64,000 nt of DNA from Pelobates cultripes (GCA_933207985.1 OW240921.1:93126972-93190971), one strand, 5' to 3'. Counted from the first letter of the stretch, positions 9,757 through 21,574 are shown. The notes: generated from the sequence alone by a model not told the origin. Translations and numbers: made by a program.

Positions 9757-12514
9757 GTAAGTTTTCTTATAACAAAATGTCACCATCCACTTCCACCACT
9801 ACTTTGTCTTATGTATTTTTCCTACGCTTGACCAGCTTGACAGAAGGTGGAACTACCTTTTCTCAAGCCTTGTCAAGCCCTCAGCTGTCACTAGTGACGA
9901 CTGAGGGGCAAAATGCTGCTTCTTTGCAAGATCCTCCATACACATTAGAGCTGTACTCTCACTCATTTACCTTTACAGTAATTTATATTCATTGGATTAA
10001 AAAAAAAAGTTTTAAAAATTCTCCAACTAGTTTATTTGGACATTAATTCCAATTGGAAATGTATTTCATGATTCTATGTAATGTACATGCTCATGACATC
10101 TATTGTTTTAATTATTTCCCTTTTGTTTTTGTTTCTCTCCTTATAGCAGTGATATCTCAAAAATTAGCCTATACTTTAAAGAACAGAGCCTTCGGTCATT
10201 TGACGATGTGCCGGCAATGCCAGTAAGTCATTCAAGGGATAGTATAAAACAAGTTCAAATTTTATGTTTTTTTTATATTTGTCCCTTGTACCATATCATG
10301 CACAAAGGGCCTTACTGTCATCAGATGTATTCTGAAATTATTTATGTGCATAGTCCAATCAACAGTTTCTCTGCTTTGAAATCTCTTTGTATAATGGATA
10401 AGTAAACCTTATAATGAACGACTGATTAAAAGTTGCAACATATAGACTAGACCCCTGTATATCTCAACCCCACTTACATTGTCTCTCAGCTTACTCTATG
10501 CACGTCTCTTCCCCTTTTCCATGTTTCTTAAAGGGACAATACGGACTCCTACAGCACTTTGAAATGCTTTATTTGTGGTGTGTCCTCTCTTTTTCATTTG
10601 ACTAAAAGTACAGATGTCAACAGAAACTGGCACTTTTATAGTTTAACCTTGTTACCCCCTTTGACTGTCAATCAGATAATCATTACTGTTACTTCCTGGT
10701 TTGCTTAGTTCAGTAGAGCTAAACTGAAGAGACAGCAATTGCCCAGAAGACCTGCCTTCTCATTGACTTCTTACAGAGCTGCATTGGGAAGTGTAATTAG
10801 AATTACAAAAAAAAAACACTGGAAGGGTTTTTCACTAAAGTGAGATATGTGAGGAATTCAAAGTGAATTCACAGTCAATTTAAACATGAAGGTCAAAATA
10901 CTTGCGTCTTGAAACATTCTCCAAAGTCAGCTATGCTTCCAACTTAAATACTCTTTCAATCTCACTTTGAATTCCTAATAATTCTCACTTGAGTAAATAA
11001 TCATGTAATCGAAAAAAAAAGCTAAAGGGTATTCAGCGCTAAGCAATAACTGGAACAGTCCAAACGGCAGCGAAATCACCGGAGCCGGAGTCTCGTCCCG
11101 TCCACAAACAGATGAAAGTACAAGGAGTGGTGCAGCGCATAAAGTGTCCTTTAAAAATATATATAAAAGAAGGGAGAAAAATAAAAAAAGGGAAAATATA
11201 TAGTGTAGTATGTCACTGTCCAAATAAATAGAATAAAACAAAAGAAATACACTCTCAATTTCCTGGAGCTAGAATTGTAGCTCCAACTTGAACGCCTGGG
11301 CACAACAATCCCCGCCTATAGATATAGTGTGCTTCTTGGTGGTTGCAGTCACTCAAATGGTGGAAACATAAGTAGCTCTGCGAATATGGGCTTAGGATAT
11401 TATAGTGTAGTGCCCACTTGTGAATATAAATGGTCTTTTCCCTCCAGAAATATAGGAGAAAAAGGAAAAAGAAAAACCAAAATAGTGTGTACCGTAAGGC
11501 ACAGAATACAATTAAAGTGGTAAGAAATTTACTCACATTTGATGGAACCAATGTGGGCACTTTAGGCGCTGGACCACTCCTTGTACTTTCAAATAACCAT
11601 GTAAGCCAAAAATCTAACTTTGACGAGGAACCTAATTGTGATTGATGGGAGACGCTTGGCCAGTCAGCAGAGAGAGGGGAAGGCGAATGCAATATACCAC
11701 CTGAATATTTCATAGACAGACAGATGGGTGCTGTAAAAAGAGCGCCACTTTTTGTGTGTTTAATTTTTCTGCTCCCATTATCACATACTATATATGATTG
11801 GCTCAGCTTTATTAAGAAAAGAAGGAGTTAATGGTTTTCTTTTTGTTTACATTAATATTATAATTGTATTATTTATATAGCGCCAGCAAATTCCGATGCC
11901 CAGATTACTGGGTCCATAATGCCAGCTACGACTACGCATGTAGTATTTTTTTGCTTCATACTACTACAGATTGTAAAGAAAGAAGAAAAAAATCACTAAA
12001 AGTAAATATCCATTGTTATTCACTAAAGTTTTAATGTTTGTGAATTTTAAGTCGCACAGGTTAGCCTGAGCATTTTGCACACTTTGCTTTGCATGTTGCC
12101 CAGCTTAATAGGATATTTACTTTAAGTGCTTTTTTTCTTTCTTTACACTCTGTAGTAGTATGAAGGGAAAAAAAGACTACATGCATAGTCGTAGCTGGCA
12201 TTATAGACCCAGTAATCTGGGCTCTTATCTTATAAATAAGTTGAGACGTGGCTTTTTTTTAAATTCTATGTTATTAGCAATAAAGAGATATATCTATTAA
12301 TTTAGGCTTTCCTTGATGTGTATTAATTTATGTATTTCTGCCACAGTTGACTTTGCTCCTTTCCAACATGGGTAGCCAATGGAGTTTATGGTTTGGTTCT
12401 TCAGTACTGTCCGTAGCTGAGATGGCAGAATTAGTTTTTGATATTGCAGTCATGTCTGGAATCATCGCCTACAAGTGGCAAAAAAAGAAGGCAGCTAAAG
12501 TCGAAGAAAAGTGA
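9701..12514 (+). CDS. ENaC/degenerin-family amiloride-sensitive Na+ channel subunit, last three exons
   Basis: Three exons encode the end of an epithelial sodium-channel subunit: the last part of the extracellular loop, the selectivity filter and TM2, and a short cytoplasmic tail. Exons are 9701-9756, 10147 (or 10150)-10222 and 12347-12514, all with AG/GT borders and matching phases (2, then 0). The order [16 protein letters not shown], then [15 protein letters not shown], then [19 protein letters not shown] and AEMAELVFD parallels alpha-ENaC (SCNN1A), whose corresponding segments are QEWVFQML..., NIFFKELNYK... and [19 protein letters not shown] is the selectivity filter. After TM2 there are only about 20 residues, ending AAKVEEK and TGA 12512-12514, with no PPxY motif. 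Upstream exons are not seen, so the gene probably starts to the left. An alpha- or delta-type subunit is most likely. Confidence 0.85.
10147..10222 (+). CDS. ENaC-like exon with tandem NAG acceptor
   Basis: It follows the pyrimidine-rich tract TTGTTTCTCTCCTTATAG and is followed by GTAAGT at 10223. The acceptor is TAGCAG, so splicing could use 10147 or 10150; both keep phase and differ by one serine. The frame reads [20 protein letters not shown], the strand before TM2 in ENaC subunits. Confidence 0.82.
11865..11898 (+). repeat. Dispersed repeat fragment (SINE-like, family 'ATAGCGCCA')
   Basis: ATTATTTATATAGCGCCAGCAAATTCCG opens a repeat that recurs, diverged, at 35274, 44305, 46825 and 53560. 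Here it is cut short after the first ~34 bases by the palindromic element at 11899-12221. Confidence 0.55.
11899..12221. mobile_element. Palindromic MITE-like element in the last channel intron
   Basis: The two ends are inverted copies of each other. The left arm starts CCCAGATTACTGGGTC and the right arm ends GACCCAGTAATCTGGG. Complementarity continues inward for over 100 bases (GCCAGCTACGACTA against TAGTCGTAGCTGGC, and so on), with a loop of about 90 bases. The transcript could fold into a long hairpin. No coding capacity is seen. Confidence 0.7.
12347..12514 (+). CDS. ENaC-like terminal exon: selectivity filter, TM2, short tail
   Basis: The acceptor is TTTCTGCCACAG at 12335-12346. The frame encodes [19 protein letters not shown], a hydrophobic TM2 continuing through [17 protein letters not shown], then a lysine-rich tail [13 protein letters not shown] and TGA at 12512-12514. 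The filter and TM2 are strongly conserved, whereas the tail is far shorter than in mammalian alpha, beta or gamma subunits. Confidence 0.87.
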   Translation: MTLLLSNMGSQWSLWFGSSVLSVAEMAELVFDIAVMSGIIAYKWQKKKAAKVEEK

Positions 12515-12516
12515 TG

Positions 12517-12522
12517 AATAAA
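12517..12522 (+). promoter_or_regulatory. Candidate polyadenylation signal AATAAA
   Basis: AATAAA begins three bases after the TGA of the channel exon, with further A-rich matches just downstream (near 12533-12540). A signal so close to the stop would leave almost no 3' UTR, so a later site, for example AATAAATA near 13311, may be used instead. Confidence 0.35.
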
Positions 12523-12529
12523 GAAGCAA

Positions 12530-14222
12530 AAAAAATAAAATCAGCATTACCAAAACTGATAAAAGAATGGGCATATCTCGATGGGCAACAACAGCATACC
12601 ATTGGAAAGCAATCTGGACAAATAAACTTATAATTAAACTGTAAGGGAAATAGGTACAAAACAGTTGAAGAATGGGTATTATAATGTTGTAATTGCTGAT
12701 AACTCAAAATAAATTAAGGGTGAACAGTTAAAATCAAAGTTGATATCTAAAATTAACTACGTATATATGACGGATCCAAATCCAGAAAATCTGGTGTATA
12801 GGACTGTTACTCGACATTTATATTTTTTTCCAATTTTATTTCAATACCAAATCTGTACTATGTTTTAGATAGTGCTAGGTTGATTACTCATACCAATCTT
12901 GCACTAACTTCTCTGTGAACAAGTAAGCAAGGTGCTAGTCCCAAATGTCCAACTTTTTTGGGCATTCAGAAGATTATCAGCGCAAAGTTTCATGAGCTGA
13001 AGAAGGATGCTTAGAAGTACAATAAAAGCGGAGCCTGAAAAATTTAAGTTATATGAAGGATAGAGACAACTCTGGTTCTTTGTTTTGGGAAAAAATGCAA
13101 TGAAGGGCGATTCTGCCAAAGAGGAGCATTTTAAATGTGATTATAAACACTCTACAGTTCAGAAGTCCACCAGAGCAGATGTTGTTGCTGTTTTATAATG
13201 TATGGTGCATCACGTCAATATAACTTACATTCACTTACTTTGTTCAGCGTGTTCAGTATAAGGGTCCTTGTATATAAGATTATATGGACCAACTGTATGC
13301 AGTGCATTAAATAAATACTGTTAGTGCTCTGATTTGATCTTCATTTGTCAAGTTAGCTAAAGATCAGACGCTGAACGTACTTGTTATCTCTCTGTTCTTG
13401 GCATGATTCAGACACTTATAAAAATGTTTTTAGAATTGTGACAACATCTGCGTGGCCACTTTCCCACCGCAAACCAGAATAAACTAGCCAAAAGACTTCT
13501 GCTTAAATCCGAACATATTTCTAAGGATGTTTTTTTACAGAGTTAAAAGTTAACCAGCTTGCTTTATCTGAACGTTTTCCCAGACTTTAATGAGTTCCTT
13601 AAAACACACAACTAAAGAGGCATCAACACGTATTACGTGAACTTTCATTTCTTATAGCTGAATATTTTGATGTCATATCAAACTAAAGCAATAACTCTTC
13701 ACTCACTATTATATATGTGGCTTTTATTTAACTACAAATATGTATTATGGCTCCATAGTTGAGGAGCAAAATTATCATTTTTGGTTTTTGTTGTTTTTTT
13801 GTTTGTTTTTTCAAATGGAATTTTTATTGTCTTATTTTGTATTAAATTATTTTAATTAAGGTTAGCCAAGCTTACATACTGTGATATTTTGACTTATGGT
13901 ACTGTTTTTTTATAGAACTTTTTTGTTTTATCTGAATGTTCATTTAAATAAATAGTTAATATGATCTTCTCTGCCATTTTTACATTGCAAAGCAACCATA
14001 TCTATGGCTCTACAAACAATATATTTCTGAGTTCTGATATTGTCTATAGATGTGTGTAAGGCAGATTCACATTAAATTTCCATGTGTACTTATATAGGCT
14101 TGTAATTCCTTTTTTTAGCCTCAGTCTTTGTTCCTACAGTGGAAATGTTTGTGCCCGCACTGGTGGCCTCTTGTCTGCTAGGTTTTTTGTTTTTTCTCTA
14201 TGCTTATTTGTACACTTGCAGT
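12530..14222. other. AT-rich 3' flank of the channel gene
   Basis: No further exon is recognised. Several T-rich tracts and A-rich potential poly(A) sites occur. Nothing else can be supported. Confidence 0.4.
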
Positions 14223-14389
14223 CTGGCAAGTAGGGATCGACCGATATTGATTTTTTAGAGCCGATACCGATACCGATATTCTGTGAACTTTCAGGCCGAT
14301 AGCCGATATAATTTGCCGATATTCTGTACATTTACCATTTTGGAAAATAAAAACTATTTCTAAAGGTAAATGCACAAAATATACATGCA

Positions 14390-15630
14390 ACGTGCAGTGG
14401 ATGCAGTGTGACAGGGGAGCTGTGTGTGTTTGTGTAGTGTGTGTAGTGGATGCAGTGTGTGTTTGTGTAGTGTGTGTGTTGTGGATGCAGTGTGTGGAGG
14501 ATGCAATGCGTGTTTGTGTAGGGGATGCAGTGTGTATTTGTCTAGTGTGTGTAGTGGATGCAGTGTGTATTAGTGTAGTGTGTATATAATGAAAGCAGAG
14601 TGTGTGGGTAGTGTGCGTAAAGTGAATGCTGTATATACTAAATTCAAAGTGTGTGTGTATATAATGAATGCAGAGTGTGTGTGTGTATTTGTGTAGTGTG
14701 TGTATAGTGAATGTAGTGTGTTTATATAATGCAGAGTGTGTGTATGTAATGCAGTGTGTTTGTGTAGTGTGCATTATATAAACACACTACACAAACACTG
14801 CATTATATAAACACTACACAAACACACTACACTGCATTATATAAACACACTACACAAACACACACTGCATTATATAAACACACTACACAAACACACACTG
14901 CATTATATAAACACACTACACAAACACACACTGCATTATACACACACACTGCATTATATACACACACTATACAAACACACTGAATTATATACACACACTA
15001 TACAAACACACACTGCATTATATAAACACACTACACAAACACAGAATGCATTATACACACACACTATACAAACACACACACTGCATTATATACACACACA
15101 CTATACAAACACACTGAATTATATACACACACTATACAAACACACACTGCATTATATACACACACTACACAAACACAGACTGCATTATACACACACACTA
15201 TACAAACACACACACTGCATTATATACACACACACACTATACAAACACACTGAATTATATACACACACACTATACAAACACACACTGCATTATACACACA
15301 CACACTACACAAACACACTGCATTATACACACACACTATACAAACACACACACTGCATTATATACACACTGAATTATATACACACACACTGCATTATATA
15401 CACACTGAATTATATACACACACTATACAAACACACACTGCATTATATAAACACACTACACAAACACTGCATTATATACACAGTGTGTTTGTATAGTGTG
15501 TGTATATAATGCAGTGTATTTGTGTGCATTGTATACAAACACACACACACACTCTATACAAACACACACTGTATTATATACACAGTGTGTTTGTGTAGTG
15601 TATGTGTATATAATGCAGTGTGTGAGGGGG
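14390..15630. repeat. Inverted minisatellite inside hAT A
   Basis: The left part (about 14395-14765) repeats GTGTGTTTGTGTAGTGTG with GTGGATGCAGT or ATAATGCAG. From about 14770 to 15480 the array switches to the complementary strand, repeating CACTACACAAACACACTGCA with TTATATA. It switches back near 15480-15630. Unit lengths are roughly 28-40 bp. Confidence 0.9.
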
Positions 15631-15759
15631 CATTTTTTATTAAATTATTTTAAAAAAAAAGTATAATTAATTCTTATTTATTTTTGTTGTCCCCCCTCCC
15701 TGCTTGTTACCTGGCCAGGGAGGGGGGATATGACAGTCCCTGGTGGTACTGGCTGAGCT

Positions 15760-15961
15760 GGGGGGGCGGAGAGCAAGCGCTTACTCACCTCCCAGCAGCG
15801 CCTCCAGCTCCCCAATGCAACTCTCGCGGCCAGCGTGTCGCGCGGAGCGTTGCCATGGTGATCCATGGCAACGCTCGGAAGGCCGCGGGTCTCGCGAGAG
15901 TTGCATTGGGGAGCTGGAGGAGCTGCTGGGACGTGAGTAAGCGCTTGCTCTCCGCCCCCCC
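15760..15961. repeat. 200-bp GC-rich imperfect palindrome inside hAT A
   Basis: The left arm begins GGGGGGGCGGAGAGCAAGCG and the right arm ends CGCTTGCTCTCCGCCCCCCC. The arms stay complementary through CTCCAGCTCCCCAATGCAAC and pair around a centre near 15861 (TTGCCATGG..CCATGGCAA). Short open frames on both strands here are palindrome shadows, not genes. Confidence 0.85.
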
Positions 15962-16114
15962 AGGACCGCCGGGTTTGTAATGAGCCCGGCGGTCCTAGGA
16001 GGTATTATCGGCAATATCGGTATCTGAATTGGCCGATACCGATATTGCCGAGAATACCGAATATCGGCCGATTATATCGGTAAAACCGATAATCGGTCGA
16101 TCCCTACTGGCAAG

Positions 16115-17598
16115 TAACTGACAGGTTCATGTGGTTTACCATCCAGCCGGGTCCTCGGTTCAGGAGGTACGCCGATGGCGGCGATTCATATCACTGTTCA
16201 GGTATCGGGTGCAGGCACGCCACGTGCCTGGTTGGCGGAAGGTAGGGGCTGGTTACTTGGCTCACGCACAAGGGGACAAGCTGCGAATGGCGGCCCCAGG
16301 GGGCGCGGGAGGAGGGACTGTCCAGTCTGGAGGAAATGTGGCAGCTCGAGACGCCATGCTTGGAGGATCGATACAGAATCCTATCGCACCGGGCAGAGGG
16401 ACTGCCTATGTGAACGCTTGAGATATGTGGGACAAGGCGGTTGGTTTCACTGTGGGGGCCCAGTCAAAGGAGGGGCGAAGGGATACCTTGCTGTGGTTCC
16501 TAAGCCGTTTGTTTGTTCAGCGTTAGCTCCATCAGCAATGGAGAGGAGCATGGTGGCATTGTCGTTAGGGTTTAAACTGACTGATTGGGAGGAAGTGACG
16601 GAACGTTGTCACGTCCGTCAGGCATCGCGGGTCTTACGGAGAGATATGAAATATGTCGGTGCCGGGCGGCGGGTTTCCTTGGGTAACGCAACGCCTGGTG
16701 GTGTATTACCCTACTTTTGCAGTGAGTTTGCTTGCGGTGGCCTTCTCAGAGGCTTGGGGCAATTTGGATTGGGGAACTGGTGAGAGCCTTCGGGCAGGTG
16801 TTGGGGAGTTCTACACTCGGTTGGCGAACCTTAGTCGGTTAAGGTAACGATTCAGTAGGGTTGTTCAAGAACGAATGTGTCTGGTAAAGGAGGTTTGGTA
16901 AAGCTATATTCCCTGCCGGGGTCAGGGGTACGCCCGGTGTTAAGCGCATCATGCTACTTGGAGCTTTGCCCGGACATCCCGGGTGGCTTACTGGTAAAAG
17001 GGGACAGATCGGTGCTGTCACGATTCAATTCCCGCAGGTGTTTGTTTGAAGGGGTTTGACAATGTTGGGTTTGGATCCCGGGCACTTTGGGACCCATTCT
17101 TCCCAGGTGATGGCGGTAACAGAGGCACCCCACCTGGTTTTAAGTGAGGACCTAGGGAAACGTTTAGGCAGGTGGGAGTCAGTACGGCTTAAGTCCTGTT
17201 TCAGGCCAGTCTATTTGGTTTAATGGCTATGGACGTATGGGTTTGTGTTTGGGGCTATGCCGTGTCGCTAATTACTTTCGTTTCAGGTTTGGTGACATGG
17301 TTGGTGGGTCATTCTTATATCTAAGGGGCACAGATGGGAGCCGCGTTTCAGTTCAAACGTAACTGGGCTTTCCTTTGAAATTGGTGGAGCAGGAGTGGTT
17401 TTGTTTTTCGGGGATTTTGGTGGCAAGACATTAGGGGAGAAATTTTTCCGGGAGGTAACAAGGGGTACTTTCCAGGACATTCTGGATATTGGCATGGTCC
17501 CAGAAAAGGAATTGATCAGGTGGAGGCAGAGGGAGGTGGACCAGCTATGGGAGCTGGCCACGGGTGTGGTGGTGGTGCAGTCCGAGATGGTTCCTTGG
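16115..17598. other. Unclassified GC-rich block next to DIRS-like gag
   Basis: This block differs from its AT-rich surroundings: it is G-rich on the plus strand and carries several medium open frames on both strands (for example plus 16175-16783 and 17395-17640). No domain is recognised. Its position immediately 3' of the minus-strand gag suggests remnants of the same DIRS-like element or a different repeat fused to it. No RT, RNase H or tyrosine-recombinase motif could be found. Confidence 0.35.
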
Positions 17599-19990
17599 TT
17601 ACATTGGAGACATACTACGTACCCGGCCGTGGTAGCTCGGTGTCGAGGACGACTTAATAAAAAATTGATGGCGGTATTTATCAGATGTGGGGGCGGTGCC
17701 CCCGGCCGCAGAAGGAGCTCCGGCTCCACCCGACTTACCTTTCTTATAGCATCTCTGGAGCCTGTGAGTCCCACCACAGCCCGCGCATTCATGCTTAAAG
17801 CGGCAGGCCGCCCCCCACTTGCACTGACCTTCGTTGAACGACCAGCATAAGCCCTTCTGCAAGGCGGCCGACGAGGCGGACTGTCCCTTTGCGCCAGCCG
17901 TGTGCTGAAAGGACTGTGCCTTCTGCGCCATCATTAGCTTCATCCACAGGGGCAGGTCCATTTGGTCCCACCTCATCCCCGGATTGGCCGCCAAGCGCTG
18001 CCGGAACTGCTCATCGTACCGCCACCAAGCCAGCCCGCCGTCGGTGCGATACGCTTCCCAGATCCCGTCCAAGTAACAGAATAGGGAAGAGCAAGAACTC
18101 AGCGATTTTTCCCCTATCACACTGGCCAGGACGCAGAACGCCCTCAGCCAGTTCCCGAAGGACTTCGGTATCTTCCGATACCGCTTCCGCTTTTCCTCCT
18201 CCTCCTTCTTTTCGTCTTTCTTATCCTCCTCCTTGAGGTCAATGAAGTCCTCCAGAGGAAGAAGGGAGAATATCTCACAGAACTCCTCCTTCCAAATTTT
18301 TTCTTTCGCCTCCTGCTTGAGGTGCACCCCCAGCGGGCCCACGAATGACACGTAAGCATGCTGCCTTGCACTCCCCCAGATAATTCCGCCCGCTCACACC
18401 CTGCCTCCCCTGGGCTGGACTCCGCACCCGCCTCCCCGCCGGGCGCAGTTACCACGGGAGCCCCGCTACCATGCCCTGCATCACTGGACCCTTGCGTCCA
18501 TACCCGACCTACGTCGCCCGAAGTACCACCCCCCGCCCCCAATGAGTGGAGCAGTGACTGTAGTGTCTGTACTAGTGTATTGGACCCTAGGGCCCCTCTG
18601 GACTCACCGGCCAAGCCCCTCGATCCGTCCGTACCCGGGGCTGCGTTGTCAACCGCTGCGTGACCTGGATGCGCAACATCCGCCGACGCCCCGCCAACCA
18701 GGGAGCCCACCTGGTGCCTTGACAACGTGGAAGATGAACGGCTCGGAGATGTGAAATGAGGAGAAGACATCCTGGGCAGGGGGTAGTTCTCTCCGCCCCC
18801 CCTCCCGTCCCGACCCAGGGAGCGCCTGCCTGCCACCAAGGCCTCCCGCCGTGCGCCACTCTCCCGCTGCCCCCCATGAGCCCGTTCCACCCCGCCCCGA
18901 GGACTCCGACTCCTACCCTCAACCCTCGCTGCCCTCCCCGGTCGTCCCCGCCCCAAGGACCCTGACCTAGCCTCCACTGAACTTCCCGAAGGAGAGCGCC
19001 TGTGCCGAGCCCCCCCCCCCATGTCCTGAGGGACCCAGCGTCCCTCACAGGTGAAGAACTAACGCTGCCAGAGCCCGACCCGGAGCTGTCACCAGGTCCA
19101 CCACCCTCCAACCCACTAGACCCGGCCTCAGAACCCGAATAGCCCTCCCCAGCCCCTGCGCCCCCCCGCCCCCGGGAGTGGCCCCTTGTCACCCCCCGAC
19201 CCCTACGCTCCACCGCCCGCTGACCGGCCCCCTCCCTACCAACCCTAACACCTGCCTCCCCCACCCGACCAGCAGACCTCCCAGGGACTCCATGGGAACC
19301 ACCTGATGCCCCCAACAGCCCTACCGCAGAGCCCCCCGCCTCTCCCCCTACCCTGCCTCCAGAAGGTCCCCCCCCCCCACCCGAGCCCCCACCCCCCAGG
19401 CACACTACCCCCAGGCTGCACCCCTAAGCTGGGCCCCACGCCAAGGGGACCCCCTGCATTTGCCTGTTCCATCCTAGGCCCGGTCAGCGCCTTCCCGGCC
19501 CGCTCTCCTCCGTCCGCCGCTCCCACCTCCTTAGGAGTGCGCCCGGCATGCCTGCCCGACTCCCGGCAGGGCCGCCGCCCGACCGGTCCAGGGGGCGCGG
19601 CGTCTGCCGCTAGGGCCGCAGCCTGCCGAGAGCCCGCCCGCCGAGGCCCTGGCCGGCCGCCGGGAGGCGGTGCCTCGACCGCGCGGCCTCCAGGCCTGCC
19701 GCGGCCTTCTTCCACAGCCACATCACCGCCGGTAGTGGGAGTCATGGGCCCCGCGCCCGGACTTAAACGCCTTGGAGGCCTCCTTGCCTGAGCCGGACGG
19801 CCGCCGCCAGGAGAGGCCCCAGGTGCATCTTCGCCCTGCCTGGGCCCTGTTGCAGCGCCGCCGTCCGAATCCCCTCCAGGAGCCGCTCCACTTCTTCCAT
19901 GGCCCTGCAGAGGAGACAAAAGAGGAAAAACCCTACCTAGCAGGTCAGTGAGTACCAGAGGCAACCACAAACACAGCTGGCAGAAATTAA
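17599..19990 (-). pseudogene. Frameshifted gag-like ORF1 of a DIRS-type retrotransposon
   Basis: The best piece is the minus-strand frame 18351-17599. It contains YVSFVGPLGVHLKQEAKEKI, an acidic/basic coiled region (DLKEEDKKDEKKEEEEKRKR) and a CCCH-type zinc finger (CWSFNEGQCKWGAACRFKH; C-X7-C-X5-C-X3-H) followed by CAGCGGTH and a basic tail. These features fit gag-like ORF1 proteins of amphibian DIRS elements. The Gly/Pro/Arg-rich N-terminal part continues upstream through several frames (19022-18355, 19405-19023 and further to about 19990), with shifts at homopolymers such as the C-run near 19011-19020 and near 18355. The RT/RNase H part expected after gag is absent. A MITE or LTR-element gag is less likely. 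Confidence 0.6.
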
Positions 19991-21570
19991 TGTGCACATT
20001 TTAAAATGGCTGCCTATTAAATAGCCAGCCCCCATCCCATAATCCCACAGTCCTGCCCGGTCCCTCCTATGCCCGCCTCCTCACCCCTGTCAAGGCCCTT
20101 TTTCGCTAAGCTGCGCTCTGGCTACATGGGGCTACAGTCTGGCCACCTCCTCTTTATAGCCTCTTTGGATCCATAACAGACCCCATTTCTGCTTCCTGCT
20201 TTCTCTATATGCATTTCTTTTGTCCCCTAAAGCGCCATTCCTTCTTTGGTTAGGAACCCACCAGTGCCATCTTAGGGATGAATCTGACTGCACTGACTCT
20301 TAATAACCAGAACAGCCTGTATGTGGTCCTACCTGCAGTGTTTCTTCAGATATTTGTTCTCCCAAGTCACCATATACTGAGAATTCGTCAACCCCGTCCC
20401 AAAATGCCTAAGTATTTCAATATCCTCCATCTGACCTGCTAGACCTAATTTCCTGTAGCCTCCTGTGAGTCTCTTCCTGCTCCTCCAGCTCTCATTCATG
20501 CTCTGTACCTCTACCAATCTATCTTCTCTCTACTATAATGTGGGTATCGCTAACTATACCCCAAAACTAGAGCTTGGCATTAGTTGGTAAAATCAACCCA
20601 AGCTATCACTTAACATGCTAAAGGTAAGTTACTGTTTATTGTTTACTGACTGGCATTCAATCCTGGGCACAATAAATAGTCACCAATCACCGAAGGTTAG
20701 TCATGTGTTACCAAATTGAATACCCATACCTTGTACAAATAATATCATTGTTGTGCTTGTGGCTTTGTGCCCGACTGTTTTATTATAGCAATATCTAGTA
20801 TTATCTGGTGTAAAGTCACAGATAAAATATGTATTATTTGCACTTAGAATGCTTTACCTGACATGAATCAGACCTTTAATATGTGAATCTGATCCAGTGC
20901 TATGTTATAGTGGATACTATGGAAACATTTCAGGTGAAACAGCTATACATTTACAACTCATACAAAAAAAGATGTTTTTGATAAAAATAGATTTGTGATA
21001 TGAATTTTGAGTGGAATATTTAGGGCTGCCATGATAAATTCTGGGTCCCCATACACATCTCTCCTACATATCTCTCACATCTCTATGTGTAAACCTACAC
21101 TAAAGCATACTTACAAGACACATACAGGCACACACGCATACACCAATGCACATTACCATAAGCCAATACACATAGATATATATAGATGCACATTGCAGAA
21201 GGGTGGCTCTCTTGGTGCCTAGTGGGGAGCGTACAGTAACATGCTGGCAGCTAGATTTAAACTCCCATGCAACTTCTTCTGTACTGGGAGGAACTGATAG
21301 TACCAGTCAATGCAGTCAGGTATGGGGCCCACTCCGAGGGACATATTTCTGTCTTTCCAACTAGATCACATATAATTATTGTGCTCCTTATGAATCAATT
21401 GCTTCAGCAGGCCCATTTCCACAGCACAGTCGGCACCAGCTGACAGCCCTGGAAATATACACATGGTAGGTGTAGGTAGGAGTTGGTGAGTTGGTACTAC
21501 ATGCTAGGAGTTAATTATACAGCACAGTTATAGTTACCAACATTTGAAAAAAAAATCCATGGACACTTTG
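19991..21570. other. Region without recognised genes
   Basis: The first ~150 bases after the gag block (AAAATGGCTGCCTATTAAAT onward) could be the 5' leader of the DIRS-like element. The remainder is ordinary AT-rich sequence with no supported coding region. Confidence 0.35.
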
Positions 21571-21574
21571 ATGG

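Larger units (their letters stand above)
14231..16106. mobile_element. Non-autonomous hAT element A (1.88 kb)
   Basis: Terminal inverted repeats TAGGGATCGACCGAT (14231-14245) and ATCGGTCGATCCCTA (16092-16106) are flanked by a perfect 8-bp duplication CTGGCAAG (14223-14230 and 16107-16114). TIRs starting TAGGG with 8-bp duplications fit the hAT superfamily. Subterminal regions are full of CCGATA/TATCGG motifs in opposite orientations. There is no transposase; the interior is minisatellite plus a GC-rich palindrome. Confidence 0.9.

Noticed and set aside
9594..10046. 150-codon plus-strand ORF near the channel exons
   Set aside because: It uses the wrong frame and runs through an intron; only 9701-9756 is exon, in another frame with proper splice sites.
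10995..11720. Possible retroelement with paired CTCCTTGTACTTTC and GAAAGTACAAGGAG motifs
   Set aside because: The inverted 14-base motif (11114-11127 and 11576-11589) is real, but no borders, ORF or family could be recognised.
18358..19791. Plus-strand Pro-rich open frames opposite the DIRS gag
   Set aside because: They are GC-rich antisense shadows of the minus-strand gag region.
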